Shown: piece after piece, positions 31,648 to 41,513 of the stretch
Layout: every line of letters starts with the position of its first letter
Numbering within the stretch: position 1 is the first letter of the stretch
Origin: an uncultured bacterium
GTDB taxonomy: Bacteria; Oederibacteriota; PGYV01; Palsa-1178
NCBI GenBank assembly: GCA_937889595.1
Contig: CALAOR010000075.1
Span: 1 to 64,000 of the forward strand
Reading direction: 5' to 3'
DNA length: 64,000 bases
Made by a program: the position numbers and the translations under genes
Notes under the pieces: generated by a model
The model's input: only the letters and a program-made list of their open reading frames with translations
The model's database searches: none
Told to the model about the DNA's origin: nothing

Positions 31648-32235
31648 TCATCCTTTTTTGATGTTCTTGCTTCCTCTTTTGGTTATGGGTATTCCCGCCT
31701 TGCACTCGGGGCAGTCTTTTTCCTCGTATGAATTTACATCTATCCTTGCAAGGGCATATGTTTCTCCGGCTCCAAAATCTATTTCCCTGCCGCTGCGGTT
31801 TATCAAAAACCCTGTGCCGACTATCTCGCACTTATAATTTGCCTTTAACTCTTCTATGAGTTCCATGACCGAACCGCCGGTTGTCACTATGTCTTCCACT
31901 ATAAGGACCCTTTCGCCCTCTTTTATGTCAAAACCCCTTCTTAGTTTCAGTTTGCCTTCTTCCCTTTCCATAAATATGCCCCTGACCCCGAGCTGTTTCG
32001 CGGTTTCAAAAGCCAAAATTATCCCGCCTATGGCGGCCCCTAACACCACATCAGGTTTTTCCGGCCTGAAATGCCTTGCTATCTGCTTGCACAGTTTTTC
32101 CGTGGCTTTCGGGTCCTGAAGCACCGCGAATTTTTCCAGGTATATGGAGCTGTGCTTTCCCGAAGTGAGCAGGAAGTGCCCGGCTAAAAGCGCGTTGGCC
32201 TTCCTGAAAACATCAAGTACTTTTTCATTATTCAT
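31648..32235 (-). CDS. pyrE: Orotate phosphoribosyltransferase
   Basis: 195 residues. The PRPP-binding motif VLIVEDIVTTGGS (110-122) and the flexible-loop region (MEREEGKLKLRRGF) mark OPRTase of the 190-200-residue type with a Cys-containing C-terminal end (CPECKAG). Converts orotate and PRPP to OMP. Its ATG overlaps the end of pyrF by 8 bp, so the two steps of UMP synthesis are translated together. Confidence 0.93.
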   Translation of the reverse strand: MNNEKVLDVFRKANALLAGHFLLTSGKHSSIYLEKFAVLQDPKATEKLCKQIARHFRPEKPDVVLGAAIGGIILAFETAKQLGVRGIFMEREEGKLKLRRGFDIKEGERVLIVEDIVTTGGSVMELIEELKANYKCEIVGTGFLINRSGREIDFGAGETYALARIDVNSYEEKDCPECKAGIPITKRGSKNIKKG

Positions 32236-32983
32236 TGTTGTAGCCCTCTTTTATCATTTTAAGGATCTTTTCGATCATAGCGAGCTTGTCTTCAGCCTGG
32301 AGTATGGGTCTTCCCACGACTATATAGTCCGCGCCCGCGGCTATGGCTTCTTTGGGGTTCATGACCCTTTTCTGGTCGTCTTTTTTGGCGTTATCCATCC
32401 TGATACCCGGCGTCACGACTATAAAATCACTCCCGAGCTCTTTTTTTATCATTTTAATTTCGTGCGGTGAGCATACTATGCCGTCAGCCCCGGCTTTTTT
32501 TGCCATGACCGCCAATCTCAGGACCATATCTTTGGCGCTTAAACGCACATCAAGGATTTTTTTCAGGTCCTTTGTTTCCATGCTGGTCAGGACCGTCACG
32601 GCAAGCAGCAGCGGTTTTTCCACCTGGAGCTTATCCGAGGCCGCCTGTATGCCTTCTTTTGCTTTTGCTATCATGTCAGGGCCGCCCGAGGCGTGCACGT
32701 TCATCATGTTCACGCCGAGCCTGGTTGCTTCATACGCCGCGTTATAAACCGTCTGCGGTATGTCATAAAATTTCGCGTCATAAAATATTTTCAGGCCCTT
32801 GCGCTTTAATGCCATAACCATGCGCGGCCCGTCTTTTGTTATCAACTGCAGCCCTATTTTGTAATACTTCAGGTGAGACGCGAGTTTATCAATAAGGTTA
32901 TAGGCCGCAGCCGCGTCGTCCAGGTCCAAGCTTAAGATCAGCTTTTCCCTCAGGTCATACGCGCTTTTTCCAGCTTTTTCCAT
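32228..32983 (-). CDS. pyrF: Orotidine 5'-phosphate decarboxylase
   Basis: 251 residues. Catalytic motif DAKFYDIPQT with Asp69, Lys71 and Asp74; the phosphate-binding end VVGRPI follows near residue 225. Converts OMP to UMP. The ATG directly follows the stop of the deacetylase gene without a gap; the gene order is deacetylase, pyrF, pyrE. Confidence 0.95.
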   Translation of the reverse strand: MEKAGKSAYDLREKLILSLDLDDAAAAYNLIDKLASHLKYYKIGLQLITKDGPRMVMALKRKGLKIFYDAKFYDIPQTVYNAAYEATRLGVNMMNVHASGGPDMIAKAKEGIQAASDKLQVEKPLLLAVTVLTSMETKDLKKILDVRLSAKDMVLRLAVMAKKAGADGIVCSPHEIKMIKKELGSDFIVVTPGIRMDNAKKDDQKRVMNPKEAIAAGADYIVVGRPILQAEDKLAMIEKILKMIKEGYNNE

Positions 32984-34117
32984 TTATTTCTCCTTTGTGT
33001 CCGTTATTTTTGACAATGCCTCTTCCAGTACGCCTTCCTTGATCGAAATACCTACCACGAAAAGCCAGGCATACCCGCGGTTAGAGCCTTCCGTGCCTGA
33101 CGCGGTTATGCTCGGTTCATGAACCCCCTTCGGCAGGGGCCTGTCATATGTATAGGTCAGTGTCTTTGTATCCGGGTCGTAAACGCTGTCGTCCAGCTTC
33201 ACCCTGCCCATTACAAATTTAATGGTCGCAGTGTTCAATCCGGCGTCTTCTATAAGGACGGCTTTAAGAACCGGTTTTGCGTCAGTTATTATATCACCGT
33301 CTTCGGGATAGACAACTTTAATTTTTATCGGTTTCTTTTCCAGGATAGCTTTTAATTTTTCCACGGTGGTGGAGTTGTATATCATGGTCCTTTTCAGCGC
33401 GTATTTGTAAGTGTCCTTTGTATTATACGACGGGACAACCGACAGCCCGGCTTTGAAACCGGCCTTTTCCATGACTTTGAATATTTCCTTCGAATAGGCG
33501 CCGTACGGATACCCCATGGTTTCCATGGTAACCCCGAGCTTCCTTTCCAGATAGCGCTTGGAAGTTATTATTTCAAGTATCAGGAAGTCGCAGTATTGCT
33601 TATCCGTCATTTTTCCACGCTTTGTCAGTATGGGATGGGTGTGCGAGTGGCTACCGAATTCCATGAGCCCATCCGACATCATCTCCCTGGCGTCTTCCGG
33701 CTTCAGCGAGTTCTTCCCCCCGGGAAGGAACACGGAATATACATACGAGACGGATGGGTATTTGAATTTTTCGAGTATGGGGTAAGCTTGGTCCTTTATG
33801 CTTTTATACCCGTCGTCTATGGATATCACAACGGCCTTTGCCGGCATTTCCTCTTTTCCTTCCATTATTGCCAGATATTCCGACATGGGTATGACCTTGT
33901 AGCCGGCGTCTTTTAAGAACTGCATGTGTTCTTCAAAACGCTTCGGGGTAATGGAGTAAATATCCCCCAGACCTTTGTTCGTCATTTCAGAAGGTTTTCT
34001 TTCCTTGAACCTGTGGTAGCAAAGGACGTTTATGACGTTTTCATCGCCGCAAACGGCGTAAAACGGCAGGGCGGCGGATAAAAACACCGCGAGAAACAAA
34101 AATTTTAGCAGTTTCAT
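32984..34117 (-). CDS. Secreted polysaccharide deacetylase
   Basis: 377 residues. Signal peptide 1-24. NodB domain (about 90-260) with the metal motif Asp101-Asp102 (SIDDGY) and the zinc ligands His157 and His161 (SHSHTHP), which are the metal-binding residues of carbohydrate esterase family 4. The C-terminal 110 residues form a beta domain of unknown role (VVYPEDGDIITDAKPVLKA). Likely removes N- or O-acetyl groups from a cell-wall or exopolysaccharide sugar. GGAGA lies before the ATG. Confidence 0.88.
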   Translation of the reverse strand: MKLLKFLFLAVFLSAALPFYAVCGDENVINVLCYHRFKERKPSEMTNKGLGDIYSITPKRFEEHMQFLKDAGYKVIPMSEYLAIMEGKEEMPAKAVVISIDDGYKSIKDQAYPILEKFKYPSVSYVYSVFLPGGKNSLKPEDAREMMSDGLMEFGSHSHTHPILTKRGKMTDKQYCDFLILEIITSKRYLERKLGVTMETMGYPYGAYSKEIFKVMEKAGFKAGLSVVPSYNTKDTYKYALKRTMIYNSTTVEKLKAILEKKPIKIKVVYPEDGDIITDAKPVLKAVLIEDAGLNTATIKFVMGRVKLDDSVYDPDTKTLTYTYDRPLPKGVHEPSITASGTEGSNRGYAWLFVVGISIKEGVLEEALSKITDTKEK

Positions 34118-34170
34118 GTCAGGCGTCTCCTTTAAATGGATTATCAGTACAAAAAATCAATTCTCACGGG

Positions 34171-34195
34171 TGGCGGCATGATATGCCGCCACTAC
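34171..34195 (-). repeat. REP element with perfect 9-bp stem
   Basis: Minus-strand GTAG, then TGGCGGCAT, a 3-nt loop and ATGCCGCCA. The same stem recurs at 60785-60809 with one loop change. Confidence 0.75.
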
Positions 34196-34208
34196 AGAAT
34201 CCGGAACA

Positions 34209-34760
34209 TTAATACTTTTTCAAATACTTTTTTTTCATAAAATTCATGGCCCTTCCCGTTGTTATCCCCACAGCCAGCCCGGCTATCACATCCGACGGAT
34301 AATGCCCTCCCGTATAAACGCAGAAAAAACCAACAAAAAAAACAAAGGCCGCCAAGTACGGCCTTGCTTCCTTATAATCATCCCACAGCGCCGCGGCTAT
34401 TGCGGCTGCCATGGCTGTATGGGTCGACGGAAAAGCATAACCATTTTTCCTCATAATGACCATAAGGTTGGCGCCGGGCACTTCAAGGTACGGACGCGGC
34501 CTTTTGAAAAGTTCCTTCAAAAGGTTATTGCTTAATACATTTGCGGCTATTATGGACCACAGGGCAAATGCGGTATTTACCTTTTCCTTTTTACCGAAAT
34601 TCCTCGCCAGGACATACAGCCCTGCCGCAAGCACTATGATCAAAAACACGTCGTTTGCCGTAAAACGCATGAGATATGACAGCGGTTTGTTGTACAGAGT
34701 AATATTTATGAATTTAAAGGCGGATATATCCGCCGCTTTGAAAGCGCTTATTATTTTCAT
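34209..34760 (-). CDS. PAP2-family membrane phosphatase
   Basis: 183 residues with about five membrane helices. Motif 1 (KELFKRPRP) and motif 2 (PSTHT, with the catalytic-type His) are intact. Motif 3 reads FCVYTGGHYPSD where the family usually has SRxxxGxHxxxD: the nucleophile His and the Asp are present but the Ser-Arg pair is Phe-Cys. Family members remove phosphate from lipids such as undecaprenyl pyrophosphate. The ATG overlaps the stop of the large glycosyltransferase (ATGA), so recycling of the lipid carrier used by that enzyme is a plausible job. Confidence 0.85.
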   Translation of the reverse strand: MKIISAFKAADISAFKFINITLYNKPLSYLMRFTANDVFLIIVLAAGLYVLARNFGKKEKVNTAFALWSIIAANVLSNNLLKELFKRPRPYLEVPGANLMVIMRKNGYAFPSTHTAMAAAIAAALWDDYKEARPYLAAFVFFVGFFCVYTGGHYPSDVIAGLAVGITTGRAMNFMKKKYLKKY

Positions 34761-37700
34761 CTCACTTTGTAAATTGTGACCTCTTCATTTGTATAAACAG
34801 GGTCGCCTGCAAGCGCGAATTTTTGGGTGTTCGCAAAGGTGGATTTTTCAATGCCGCCCGTGTAAACATATTTTATCCCGTTTAAGTGAAGTAAATTCAA
34901 GAGCGTTTCAGCGTTCATATCGCCTGAGTATATGTAATTTGCCGTGCTTGTCCTGCCGGGCACTTCATCCCTGCCGCTCTGCTGGCTCACCTGGTAACCC
35001 CAGCCTATATAGGCCGGCATACCGGTAAATATGGATACCCTGGACACCCCCGTATACATTCTTTCGCCCGGCGCTTCAAGTATGGTGTCCAGCCGGTTTA
35101 AATTTTTGTTTATCCATTCTATTGCCTGGTAGTCATATTTGTCAAAATCAGTCTGTGTCCCCGGCCTGCGGTCAAGTGTTTTCATGTAAGCCGTCCCGTC
35201 TATATAGGAAGCGTCGTTTAAGGTCACGGGTTTTTTTGGGTTTGTGCTGCACATCGAACCCTTTTCGATAGCGCCGAGCACGGGATAAAGCGCTGCAGGC
35301 ACAAGGATAAATATCATGGCCGCAACAAGTATGTTCCTGCCTATCCTGTCTTTGAGAACGAAGAAAACCGCCGGCGCCATAACCGCTATGGCAAGAAAAA
35401 ACGCCTTAAAAAGCGAGCTGCCTGCCCTGGAATCGGCGAACAAGAGGGCCAGTTCCGCCGCCAGCAGTACAAATACCCCTGCTGACACGAAAACAACGTC
35501 GTGTTTTTTCAGGGCAAATATTTTTTTATACGCCCCGATAACCCTGCTTAAAAGATACGGCACGCAGCATGCGAGCATGGTCCACGCCACCATGTAAAAT
35601 TTGAAAACAGTGTTCATCCTGCCGTCGGCGATATAAAACAGCTCAGTGCCTATTATCATGCCGAGCGCCGTGAATAACAGGGTAAGGGCAAAAGCCTCGT
35701 CTTTGTCAACTGTAACGGCAAGCACCCACACAACAGCGGCCATCATCATGAAGACGAATGAAAAGGTCGGCTGTATAAAAAGCAGGATGATGAAAATAAG
35801 CGCGCAGGCCGCGAAAACAGCCGTGCGCGTGAGCATCCCCGTATTGCCCGTGATTTTGTCAAATACATTGCCCGCATGATCCATAATTTTGTTAAGATTA
35901 AATTTTCTCATTTTAAGCTTGAACATGCCTGTCTTAGCCGCTATTTTTTCAAACGCGCCCGACCAGTACATGAAAATAAAAGAAAATATCACGATGAAGA
36001 ACAGCGCAAAATATTCGAACATCATATAAAGCGAGGCCTGCTCGGGTTTGCTGACCTGCCCTATGGCAGCCTTAAAAGGGGTCTGAAAATTCATGTGGAA
36101 CGGCAGGAAAGCGAGATATGCCAGGATCATGACAACCGCGGCCGACCCGGCAAACTCAAAGCCAAATCCTGCTATTGCCTTCGGCCTCTGCGCGGCCTTT
36201 ATCTTTGCGATCGCCTTTAGATTTCCCTTGAATAGGATCACCGCGAGCATGAATAATGAAAGCATGGAGAAAATCGCCATTGGCGGGAAATTCCATGTGT
36301 TAATTGCGAGCATGGAACCTATGACGACCGACAGCACAAAAATATTGATTCCCGCCTCTATTTTATTTTCCCCGAAACTTTTTATGAAACTAAAGGAATT
36401 GTTGGGTGATTTCATTATGTTGTAAACAAGCGCCACGGCAAGCACTGTCACGGGTATTACTATGTTATGCGCGTGCAGATCGCCGTATAAATAACTGAAA
36501 AAAGGCATCTCAGTTATGACAGGCGATGGGTATATCCTGGTCGGGTCCCATATGAACTGGAAAGACATTATCCCGCCGAATACCCCCTGAACGATCTTAT
36601 CAAAAATAAAATACAAAGTGTGGAAGTTGCCTGCGCAGGCAAGCAGGAACCCGCCGAGCACTCCGTATTTGTACTTTCCCGTCATATTGTACGAAAGCGA
36701 GAATGCCGCAGTGAAAGAAAGCGCAAAAAGCAGGGACAACGAGAGGTTGTAAGTGATCTTTGGGGCGTATCCGAGCGCCTTTGAAACTGTTGCAAGCATA
36801 AGCTGGCCCCAGTAGTAGTAATTAAGGGTGAAACCCGACATCCAGGGGTCATGGGGCGGGAATTTCACGTCATTGTATATGGCGGATAAATACGCCATGC
36901 CCATGGGCTCGCCCCCGCCGTTATAGCCCTGGCCCATCACGTTATGCACGTCGGGGCAGAAAAGTTTTATAAGTATGAAAAGCAGGTACGCGCCGAGGAA
37001 TATTGACTCCGTCACTATTATGTACTTCCTGTTTTGCGCGGTAAAATCCGTTATCTCTTTTTTATTTTTTATTGTAAAGTACACGGCAGCCGCAAAAAGA
37101 GCCGCGATTAATATCCATAAATTTATCTGGTAAAATTTCCAGACATTCAATGACACCAGCATCCAGTTTATCCAGACGAATAAAAATACCCCCGCGACTT
37201 TTGCCAGGCCGTATCCTTTGTCTTTTAAATTTTTGAATATCGTGAAGTTAAGCGGCAGGACCATGAACGCCAAAAGCTGTATAAGCGCATACCACAGGAA
37301 TATGGACAACTGCGGGATTACAGCCGTTATTTTATCTTTTAGCTGCCCCATATTCGGGTTGTTTAAATCCTTTCTTTTCGCGCCGTTAAATGACCTGCCT
37401 GAAACCTGCGTGTTTGCGCTGTATTTTGCCTGTGTTTCGGTTTCGCCGTTCAAAAGCAGCTGCTTTATCTCCTCTTTTTTCAGGTATTTTTCATTTTTGA
37501 ATATGTAAACCCTGGGATGGTCATAAAGCTGAAAACTCTCGTCGGCTTTGTCGTCTTTTATGCTTATCCCCAAAAATGACGGGTAATTGACCTTGTCAAG
37601 CACCATTTTGTATCCGAATATTTCCGCATTTTTTATCATGTTTGAATAGTAGAAAAAGTTTATCGGGTACCTCTGCGGCAGGCGCTGGTAAGTGCCGTAG

Positions 37701-39217
37701 GCGCGCTTGTCGGCCATGACCACATAATCCGTGTATGACAACATTTGGGACAGTTCCTCGATCTTATTCGGGGAGTCGGGTTCCTGCAGGCTCCACTTTA
37801 GGTTGTCAAAATCCCCTGCTCCGTGCCCGTCAACACCAACGGGAAGGTCATCGCCCCACATTTCATTTAACACCCTTGTCCTGTGGGCCAGCTTGTCCGT
37901 ACCCTGGCTCATCACCGGCATATTCTTGAACATCCATCTTGAGGCTTGAATCCAGGAGTGCGAATTTGTATAAACGTTCATGAACGCGAACCCGTAAAAC
38001 ATAGCGGACAGTACCGTCAGCGATATGATTACCGCTCCAATTTTCTTGTTTTTCACCCTGTCATAAAGGTCATAAAGCAACTTGGCTGCCAGTAAGGCAA
38101 GGAACGGAGTGAACGGGATCATGTACCTGTTGAACTTGGCGAATGATACCCCCACTATCAGGAAGTACGGCACGACTCCGGCAAGTATCACGGCTATTTC
38201 CTTGCCCGGGATCTTTCCGTCTTTTAAGTTTTTAAAGAACCCGGCTATGTAAAAGAAAAAAGCGAACAAGGCGATTGCGCCGTACGGCCCCATGGTGTAT
38301 TTCACGAGGTTTTCCATGTAAAACAGATAAGGGGTTGTGTTTATATACTGCCTGTTATAAGGCACGTCCGCTTCGCCCGTTATAAGGATCCTTCTCTGCT
38401 CGTTCTGATCGCGCATGAATGTATCAAAATCCAGGAGCGCGTGTGGCATGCAGATAAAGAACACGCCAAAAGCAGTCAGTGCCGCCCAGCCGAGATTTAT
38501 CCATGAGTCGAGCCTTTCCTGTTTGCCGGCCTTGGTCTTTCCCGGGATGGAAAAAAACCTGAAAAGCTGGGCCGCGAGTATGGCTGCCGCAAAAGGCAGA
38601 GCCGCTGATTTTGAGGCGATCGCCATGCCGTAAAAAGCGCCGGCCAATATGTAATTAACCAGGGTCCCGCGCTTATAGATCCTAAGGGCAAAATACACCG
38701 CGCCAACCGAGAAAAACGTGACAAATGTGTCCACCGTAAAAAAATGCGACGCGTGCAGATGCAGCGCGGTAAAGGCTAAAAGCGCTGACGCGAGCAGCGC
38801 AACGGACGGCGTAAAAACCAGGAGGCATATCAGGAATATAAAAACTATGGTCCCCGTATCAACAAGCCCTGAAATGGCCCTTGCCCCGCCGATTAACGCC
38901 CTGTTCATGTCCATGCGCTGGAACATCGGCGTATTGTGCAGGCTGTTTACAACCCCGTTATAAGTGGCCAGTATATATAAAGGCAGCGAACCGTACTGAA
39001 GCCCTATGGGTTTGTCGCCCCAATACTTAATCATGGGAACAGCGCTGCCGACTATCCAGCGCTCGTCAGGATGAAACTGCCTGTCATTATACCAGTCAGG
39101 CTGCCAGAGGCGCATCACCAGCGCGGCCAGTATTATCACGGAAAATAATATCCAGACCCCAGTCATTTTATTTATTGCCTTGCCGCCCTTTTTCGCTTTT
39201 ACAGGTTTTTTCCCCAT
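34757..39217 (-). CDS. Fusion of GT-C (ArnT/PMT-like) glycosyltransferase and YYY-domain (DUF2298) membrane protein
   Basis: 1486 residues with well over twenty predicted membrane helices. The N-terminal half (about 1-600) is a GT39/PMT-like module with the DRQFHPDE motif in the first periplasmic loop. The C-terminal half (about 640-1486) is a Chlor_Arch_YYY domain, named for the tyrosine run seen here as LNYYYWG, with HAHNIVIP following. Both halves are GT-C-like folds that use polyprenyl-phosphate sugars. It probably glycosylates exported protein or surface polymer; the Thr-rich linkers of the surface proteins are attractive targets (inference). GGAGA precedes the ATG. Confidence 0.85.
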   Translation of the reverse strand: MGKKPVKAKKGGKAINKMTGVWILFSVIILAALVMRLWQPDWYNDRQFHPDERWIVGSAVPMIKYWGDKPIGLQYGSLPLYILATYNGVVNSLHNTPMFQRMDMNRALIGGARAISGLVDTGTIVFIFLICLLVFTPSVALLASALLAFTALHLHASHFFTVDTFVTFFSVGAVYFALRIYKRGTLVNYILAGAFYGMAIASKSAALPFAAAILAAQLFRFFSIPGKTKAGKQERLDSWINLGWAALTAFGVFFICMPHALLDFDTFMRDQNEQRRILITGEADVPYNRQYINTTPYLFYMENLVKYTMGPYGAIALFAFFFYIAGFFKNLKDGKIPGKEIAVILAGVVPYFLIVGVSFAKFNRYMIPFTPFLALLAAKLLYDLYDRVKNKKIGAVIISLTVLSAMFYGFAFMNVYTNSHSWIQASRWMFKNMPVMSQGTDKLAHRTRVLNEMWGDDLPVGVDGHGAGDFDNLKWSLQEPDSPNKIEELSQMLSYTDYVVMADKRAYGTYQRLPQRYPINFFYYSNMIKNAEIFGYKMVLDKVNYPSFLGISIKDDKADESFQLYDHPRVYIFKNEKYLKKEEIKQLLLNGETETQAKYSANTQVSGRSFNGAKRKDLNNPNMGQLKDKITAVIPQLSIFLWYALIQLLAFMVLPLNFTIFKNLKDKGYGLAKVAGVFLFVWINWMLVSLNVWKFYQINLWILIAALFAAAVYFTIKNKKEITDFTAQNRKYIIVTESIFLGAYLLFILIKLFCPDVHNVMGQGYNGGGEPMGMAYLSAIYNDVKFPPHDPWMSGFTLNYYYWGQLMLATVSKALGYAPKITYNLSLSLLFALSFTAAFSLSYNMTGKYKYGVLGGFLLACAGNFHTLYFIFDKIVQGVFGGIMSFQFIWDPTRIYPSPVITEMPFFSYLYGDLHAHNIVIPVTVLAVALVYNIMKSPNNSFSFIKSFGENKIEAGINIFVLSVVIGSMLAINTWNFPPMAIFSMLSLFMLAVILFKGNLKAIAKIKAAQRPKAIAGFGFEFAGSAAVVMILAYLAFLPFHMNFQTPFKAAIGQVSKPEQASLYMMFEYFALFFIVIFSFIFMYWSGAFEKIAAKTGMFKLKMRKFNLNKIMDHAGNVFDKITGNTGMLTRTAVFAACALIFIILLFIQPTFSFVFMMMAAVVWVLAVTVDKDEAFALTLLFTALGMIIGTELFYIADGRMNTVFKFYMVAWTMLACCVPYLLSRVIGAYKKIFALKKHDVVFVSAGVFVLLAAELALLFADSRAGSSLFKAFFLAIAVMAPAVFFVLKDRIGRNILVAAMIFILVPAALYPVLGAIEKGSMCSTNPKKPVTLNDASYIDGTAYMKTLDRRPGTQTDFDKYDYQAIEWINKNLNRLDTILEAPGERMYTGVSRVSIFTGMPAYIGWGYQVSQQSGRDEVPGRTSTANYIYSGDMNAETLLNLLHLNGIKYVYTGGIEKSTFANTQKFALAGDPVYTNEEVTIYKVR

Positions 39218-39241
39218 GTGATCTCCTCTGTTTAAATAATT

Positions 39242-39333
39242 AATTACAAATTACTAATGACCAATGACTAATTAAACAAAAAACAACATCCTTAAGTTCT
39301 AATTAGTAATTAGTAATTTGTAATTAGTAATTT
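39242..39333. repeat. Inverted heptanucleotide arrays (AATTACT type)
   Basis: Left arm: five units (AATTACA, AATTACT, AATGACC, AATGACT, AATTAAA). The right arm, reverse-complementary, ends about 8 bp from the stop codon of the phosphofructokinase gene. Confidence 0.75.
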
Positions 39334-39340
39334 CGCCGTA

Positions 39341-41014
39341 CTACAGCTGTTTTTTCCCGCGTTCATACTGCAACGTCTTCGTTGTCGCGTCTACTACGGT
39401 TGCCGGCCCGAAATACTGTATGGGGCCGGGGAAGAGGTACATATCGTTTACCGCGAGTTCTTCCCTCATTGCCGCTAACGCCTTGAAAGGCTTGCCGTCA
39501 AGTTCAACCAGCGCTTTTTGTATTACGGCTTTGTCTTCGCCCCTTCTTCTTTCTATGTTCATCATCATGGTCAGGGGCACTCCGCCGGCAAGCCAAAGTG
39601 ACGGCGCTTTTGTAAGGTTCCTGATGGAAGACATGTAGCCTGTCAGGCCGTTTGCTATCAGTACAACCGCGTTATAACCCAGCGCGTAGCAGTAATTAGT
39701 GTCAAAATTTGTCGGGAAACCGCAGCGGCCTTCGTAACCGAAAAAGTGCGTGATCGCGGCGAATTTGCCATTGTACGCGCCTTCTTTTTTCATGGCTTTT
39801 AACTGCTTTTCAAGCATCTCAACAAGCAGCTTTTCCGTTTCTATCTGTGATACCATGACATTGCCGTGCGGGTCGCGGTCAAGGATAAGCTGTGTTTCTA
39901 TCCCGTCGGGAAGGGATTTCATAAGGTCCGATAATCCCGGTTCCAGGACCTTATATACAAATTCTTTTTTTTCCTTCAGGCCGTCAATTTGCTTTAACTC
40001 GCCTTCATGTTTGACCAGCAGGTCGTTTAAAGTTTTAATAAGTTTCTTTATTTCCGGAATGAATTCAATCAAACCTTCGGGCACGAGTACGACGCCGAAA
40101 TTTTTTCCCGCCTCCGCCCTTTTGACCACGACTTTTGCCAATGAATCCACCACCTGGGCCAGGGTCATTTCCTTTTTCAGGACTTCCTCGCCGATCAGGG
40201 TAATATTCGGCTGTGTCTGGAATCCGACTTCAAGGGTTATGTGCGAGGCGCTCCTGCCCATCAAACGTATGAAATGCCAGTATTTTGTCGCCGAGTTTAC
40301 GTCCCTGCATATGTTGCCGACCATTTCCGAGTAAATTTTGGTTGCTGTGTCAAATCCGAAAGATGTTTCTATCATGTCATTTTTCAGGTCGCCGTCTATT
40401 GTCTTGGGTACGCCGATAACCTGCACCGGCGCGCCTTGTTTCGCGAAATATTCCGCAAGCAAAGCCGCGTTCGTGTTTGAATCGTCCCCACCGACAACCA
40501 CAAGCGCGTCAAACTTATTTTTCAGCATTGTATCCCTGGATTTTAAAAACTGCTCCGGCGTCTCTATCTTGGTCCTGCCCGACTTTATCATGTCAAATCC
40601 GCCCGTGTTCCTGTACTCCGCCAGGAACGCCAACGTTATTTCCCTGAACTTACCGTCAATGATCCCCGCCGGACCGCCCAAAAACCCGAACAATTTGTTT
40701 TTAGGATTGGCTTTTTTAAGCCCGTCAAAAAGCCCGGCGATAACATTATGGCCGCCTGCTGCCTGGCCTCCGGATAGAACAACTGCCGCCCTTATTGGTT
40801 TCTTATTATAGGAAGGATTTTTGCCTTTTCCAAAAGTTACAACCGGCTTCCCGAAATTGACAGGGAACATCTTTTTTATTTTATCCGGGTCTGATATGGC
40901 GGAAGTAGGCGCGCCTGCTTTCGGTTTTATTGATGAGAACGGGGATTTTAGTATTGCCGGCAATGCGGGTTTGTACTTAAGACGAAGCGCCTGTAATTCC
41001 GATAATTTTTTCAT
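39341..41014 (-). CDS. pfp: Pyrophosphate-dependent phosphofructokinase
   Basis: 557 residues from ATG 41014, with AGGAGG 5 bp upstream; the ORF's earlier start at 41056 is rejected. Motifs GGDDSN and PKTIDGDL are those that set PPi specificity (Asp for Gly in GGD, and Lys in PKT). Substrate motifs (MGRSASHITLE, GYEGRCGFPTNFD) follow. Length fits the long clade of PFP related to the plant beta subunit and spirochaete enzymes. It phosphorylates fructose 6-phosphate reversibly with PPi, which saves ATP in glycolysis and allows gluconeogenesis. Stands alone. Confidence 0.92.
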   Translation of the reverse strand: MKKLSELQALRLKYKPALPAILKSPFSSIKPKAGAPTSAISDPDKIKKMFPVNFGKPVVTFGKGKNPSYNKKPIRAAVVLSGGQAAGGHNVIAGLFDGLKKANPKNKLFGFLGGPAGIIDGKFREITLAFLAEYRNTGGFDMIKSGRTKIETPEQFLKSRDTMLKNKFDALVVVGGDDSNTNAALLAEYFAKQGAPVQVIGVPKTIDGDLKNDMIETSFGFDTATKIYSEMVGNICRDVNSATKYWHFIRLMGRSASHITLEVGFQTQPNITLIGEEVLKKEMTLAQVVDSLAKVVVKRAEAGKNFGVVLVPEGLIEFIPEIKKLIKTLNDLLVKHEGELKQIDGLKEKKEFVYKVLEPGLSDLMKSLPDGIETQLILDRDPHGNVMVSQIETEKLLVEMLEKQLKAMKKEGAYNGKFAAITHFFGYEGRCGFPTNFDTNYCYALGYNAVVLIANGLTGYMSSIRNLTKAPSLWLAGGVPLTMMMNIERRRGEDKAVIQKALVELDGKPFKALAAMREELAVNDMYLFPGPIQYFGPATVVDATTKTLQYERGKKQL

Positions 41015-41206
41015 AAATCCTCCTGAAAATATATGGTTTTTATCCAGGGGCGTCATATATAACCCCGAAATACAAATATTGGAACATTATACGGAAAAAG
41101 AAGGAAAATTCAAGTAATTTTACGGTTGGTATTTGGCGCGAATCAATTAAATCAACCGCCCTGCTCAGGCTGCGGGGCGGCTGGCCCGTGTAATTTAAAA
41201 AATAAT

Positions 41207-41236
41207 TCAACATTTTCCGGATTTTTCCGATATAAT
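41207..41236 (+). promoter_or_regulatory. Promoter of the small gene at 41301
   Basis: TCAACA (41207-41212), 18 bp, TATAAT (41231-41236). The rest of 41015-41300 shows nothing else. Confidence 0.45.
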
Positions 41237-41300
41237 TAGTATAAGATAAACTTTAGTTCCTGAAAGAAGTCATAACAACTTCTGTAAAAGGAGCACAGCC

Positions 41301-41498
41301 ATGAAGGTAAAAGTTGCGATGTATAAAATGAAGATAAAGGACATCAAGAAAGTAATGACCGTGGCTGAACTGGATTCATGGGAGCAGTACCCGGGCGATT
41401 TCTTTTCCTCTTTTTCCAGCGACGTAAAAAACGAAACAAATAAAAAGTATGTCTATGGTTATCACGGGAAAAGGACCATATACCTGTCGTCAAACTAA
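41301..41498 (+). CDS. Small hypothetical protein
   Basis: 65 residues, basic, rich in Lys and Tyr, with no membrane segment. AAAAGGAG lies 9 bp before the ATG and a promoter-like sequence further up, so it is probably expressed. No family recognised. It is the only plus-strand gene between 31.5 and 48 kb. Confidence 0.55.
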   Translation: MKVKVAMYKMKIKDIKKVMTVAELDSWEQYPGDFFSSFSSDVKNETNKKYVYGYHGKRTIYLSSN

Positions 41499-41513
41499 GG
41501 TTTAAATCCCGGG

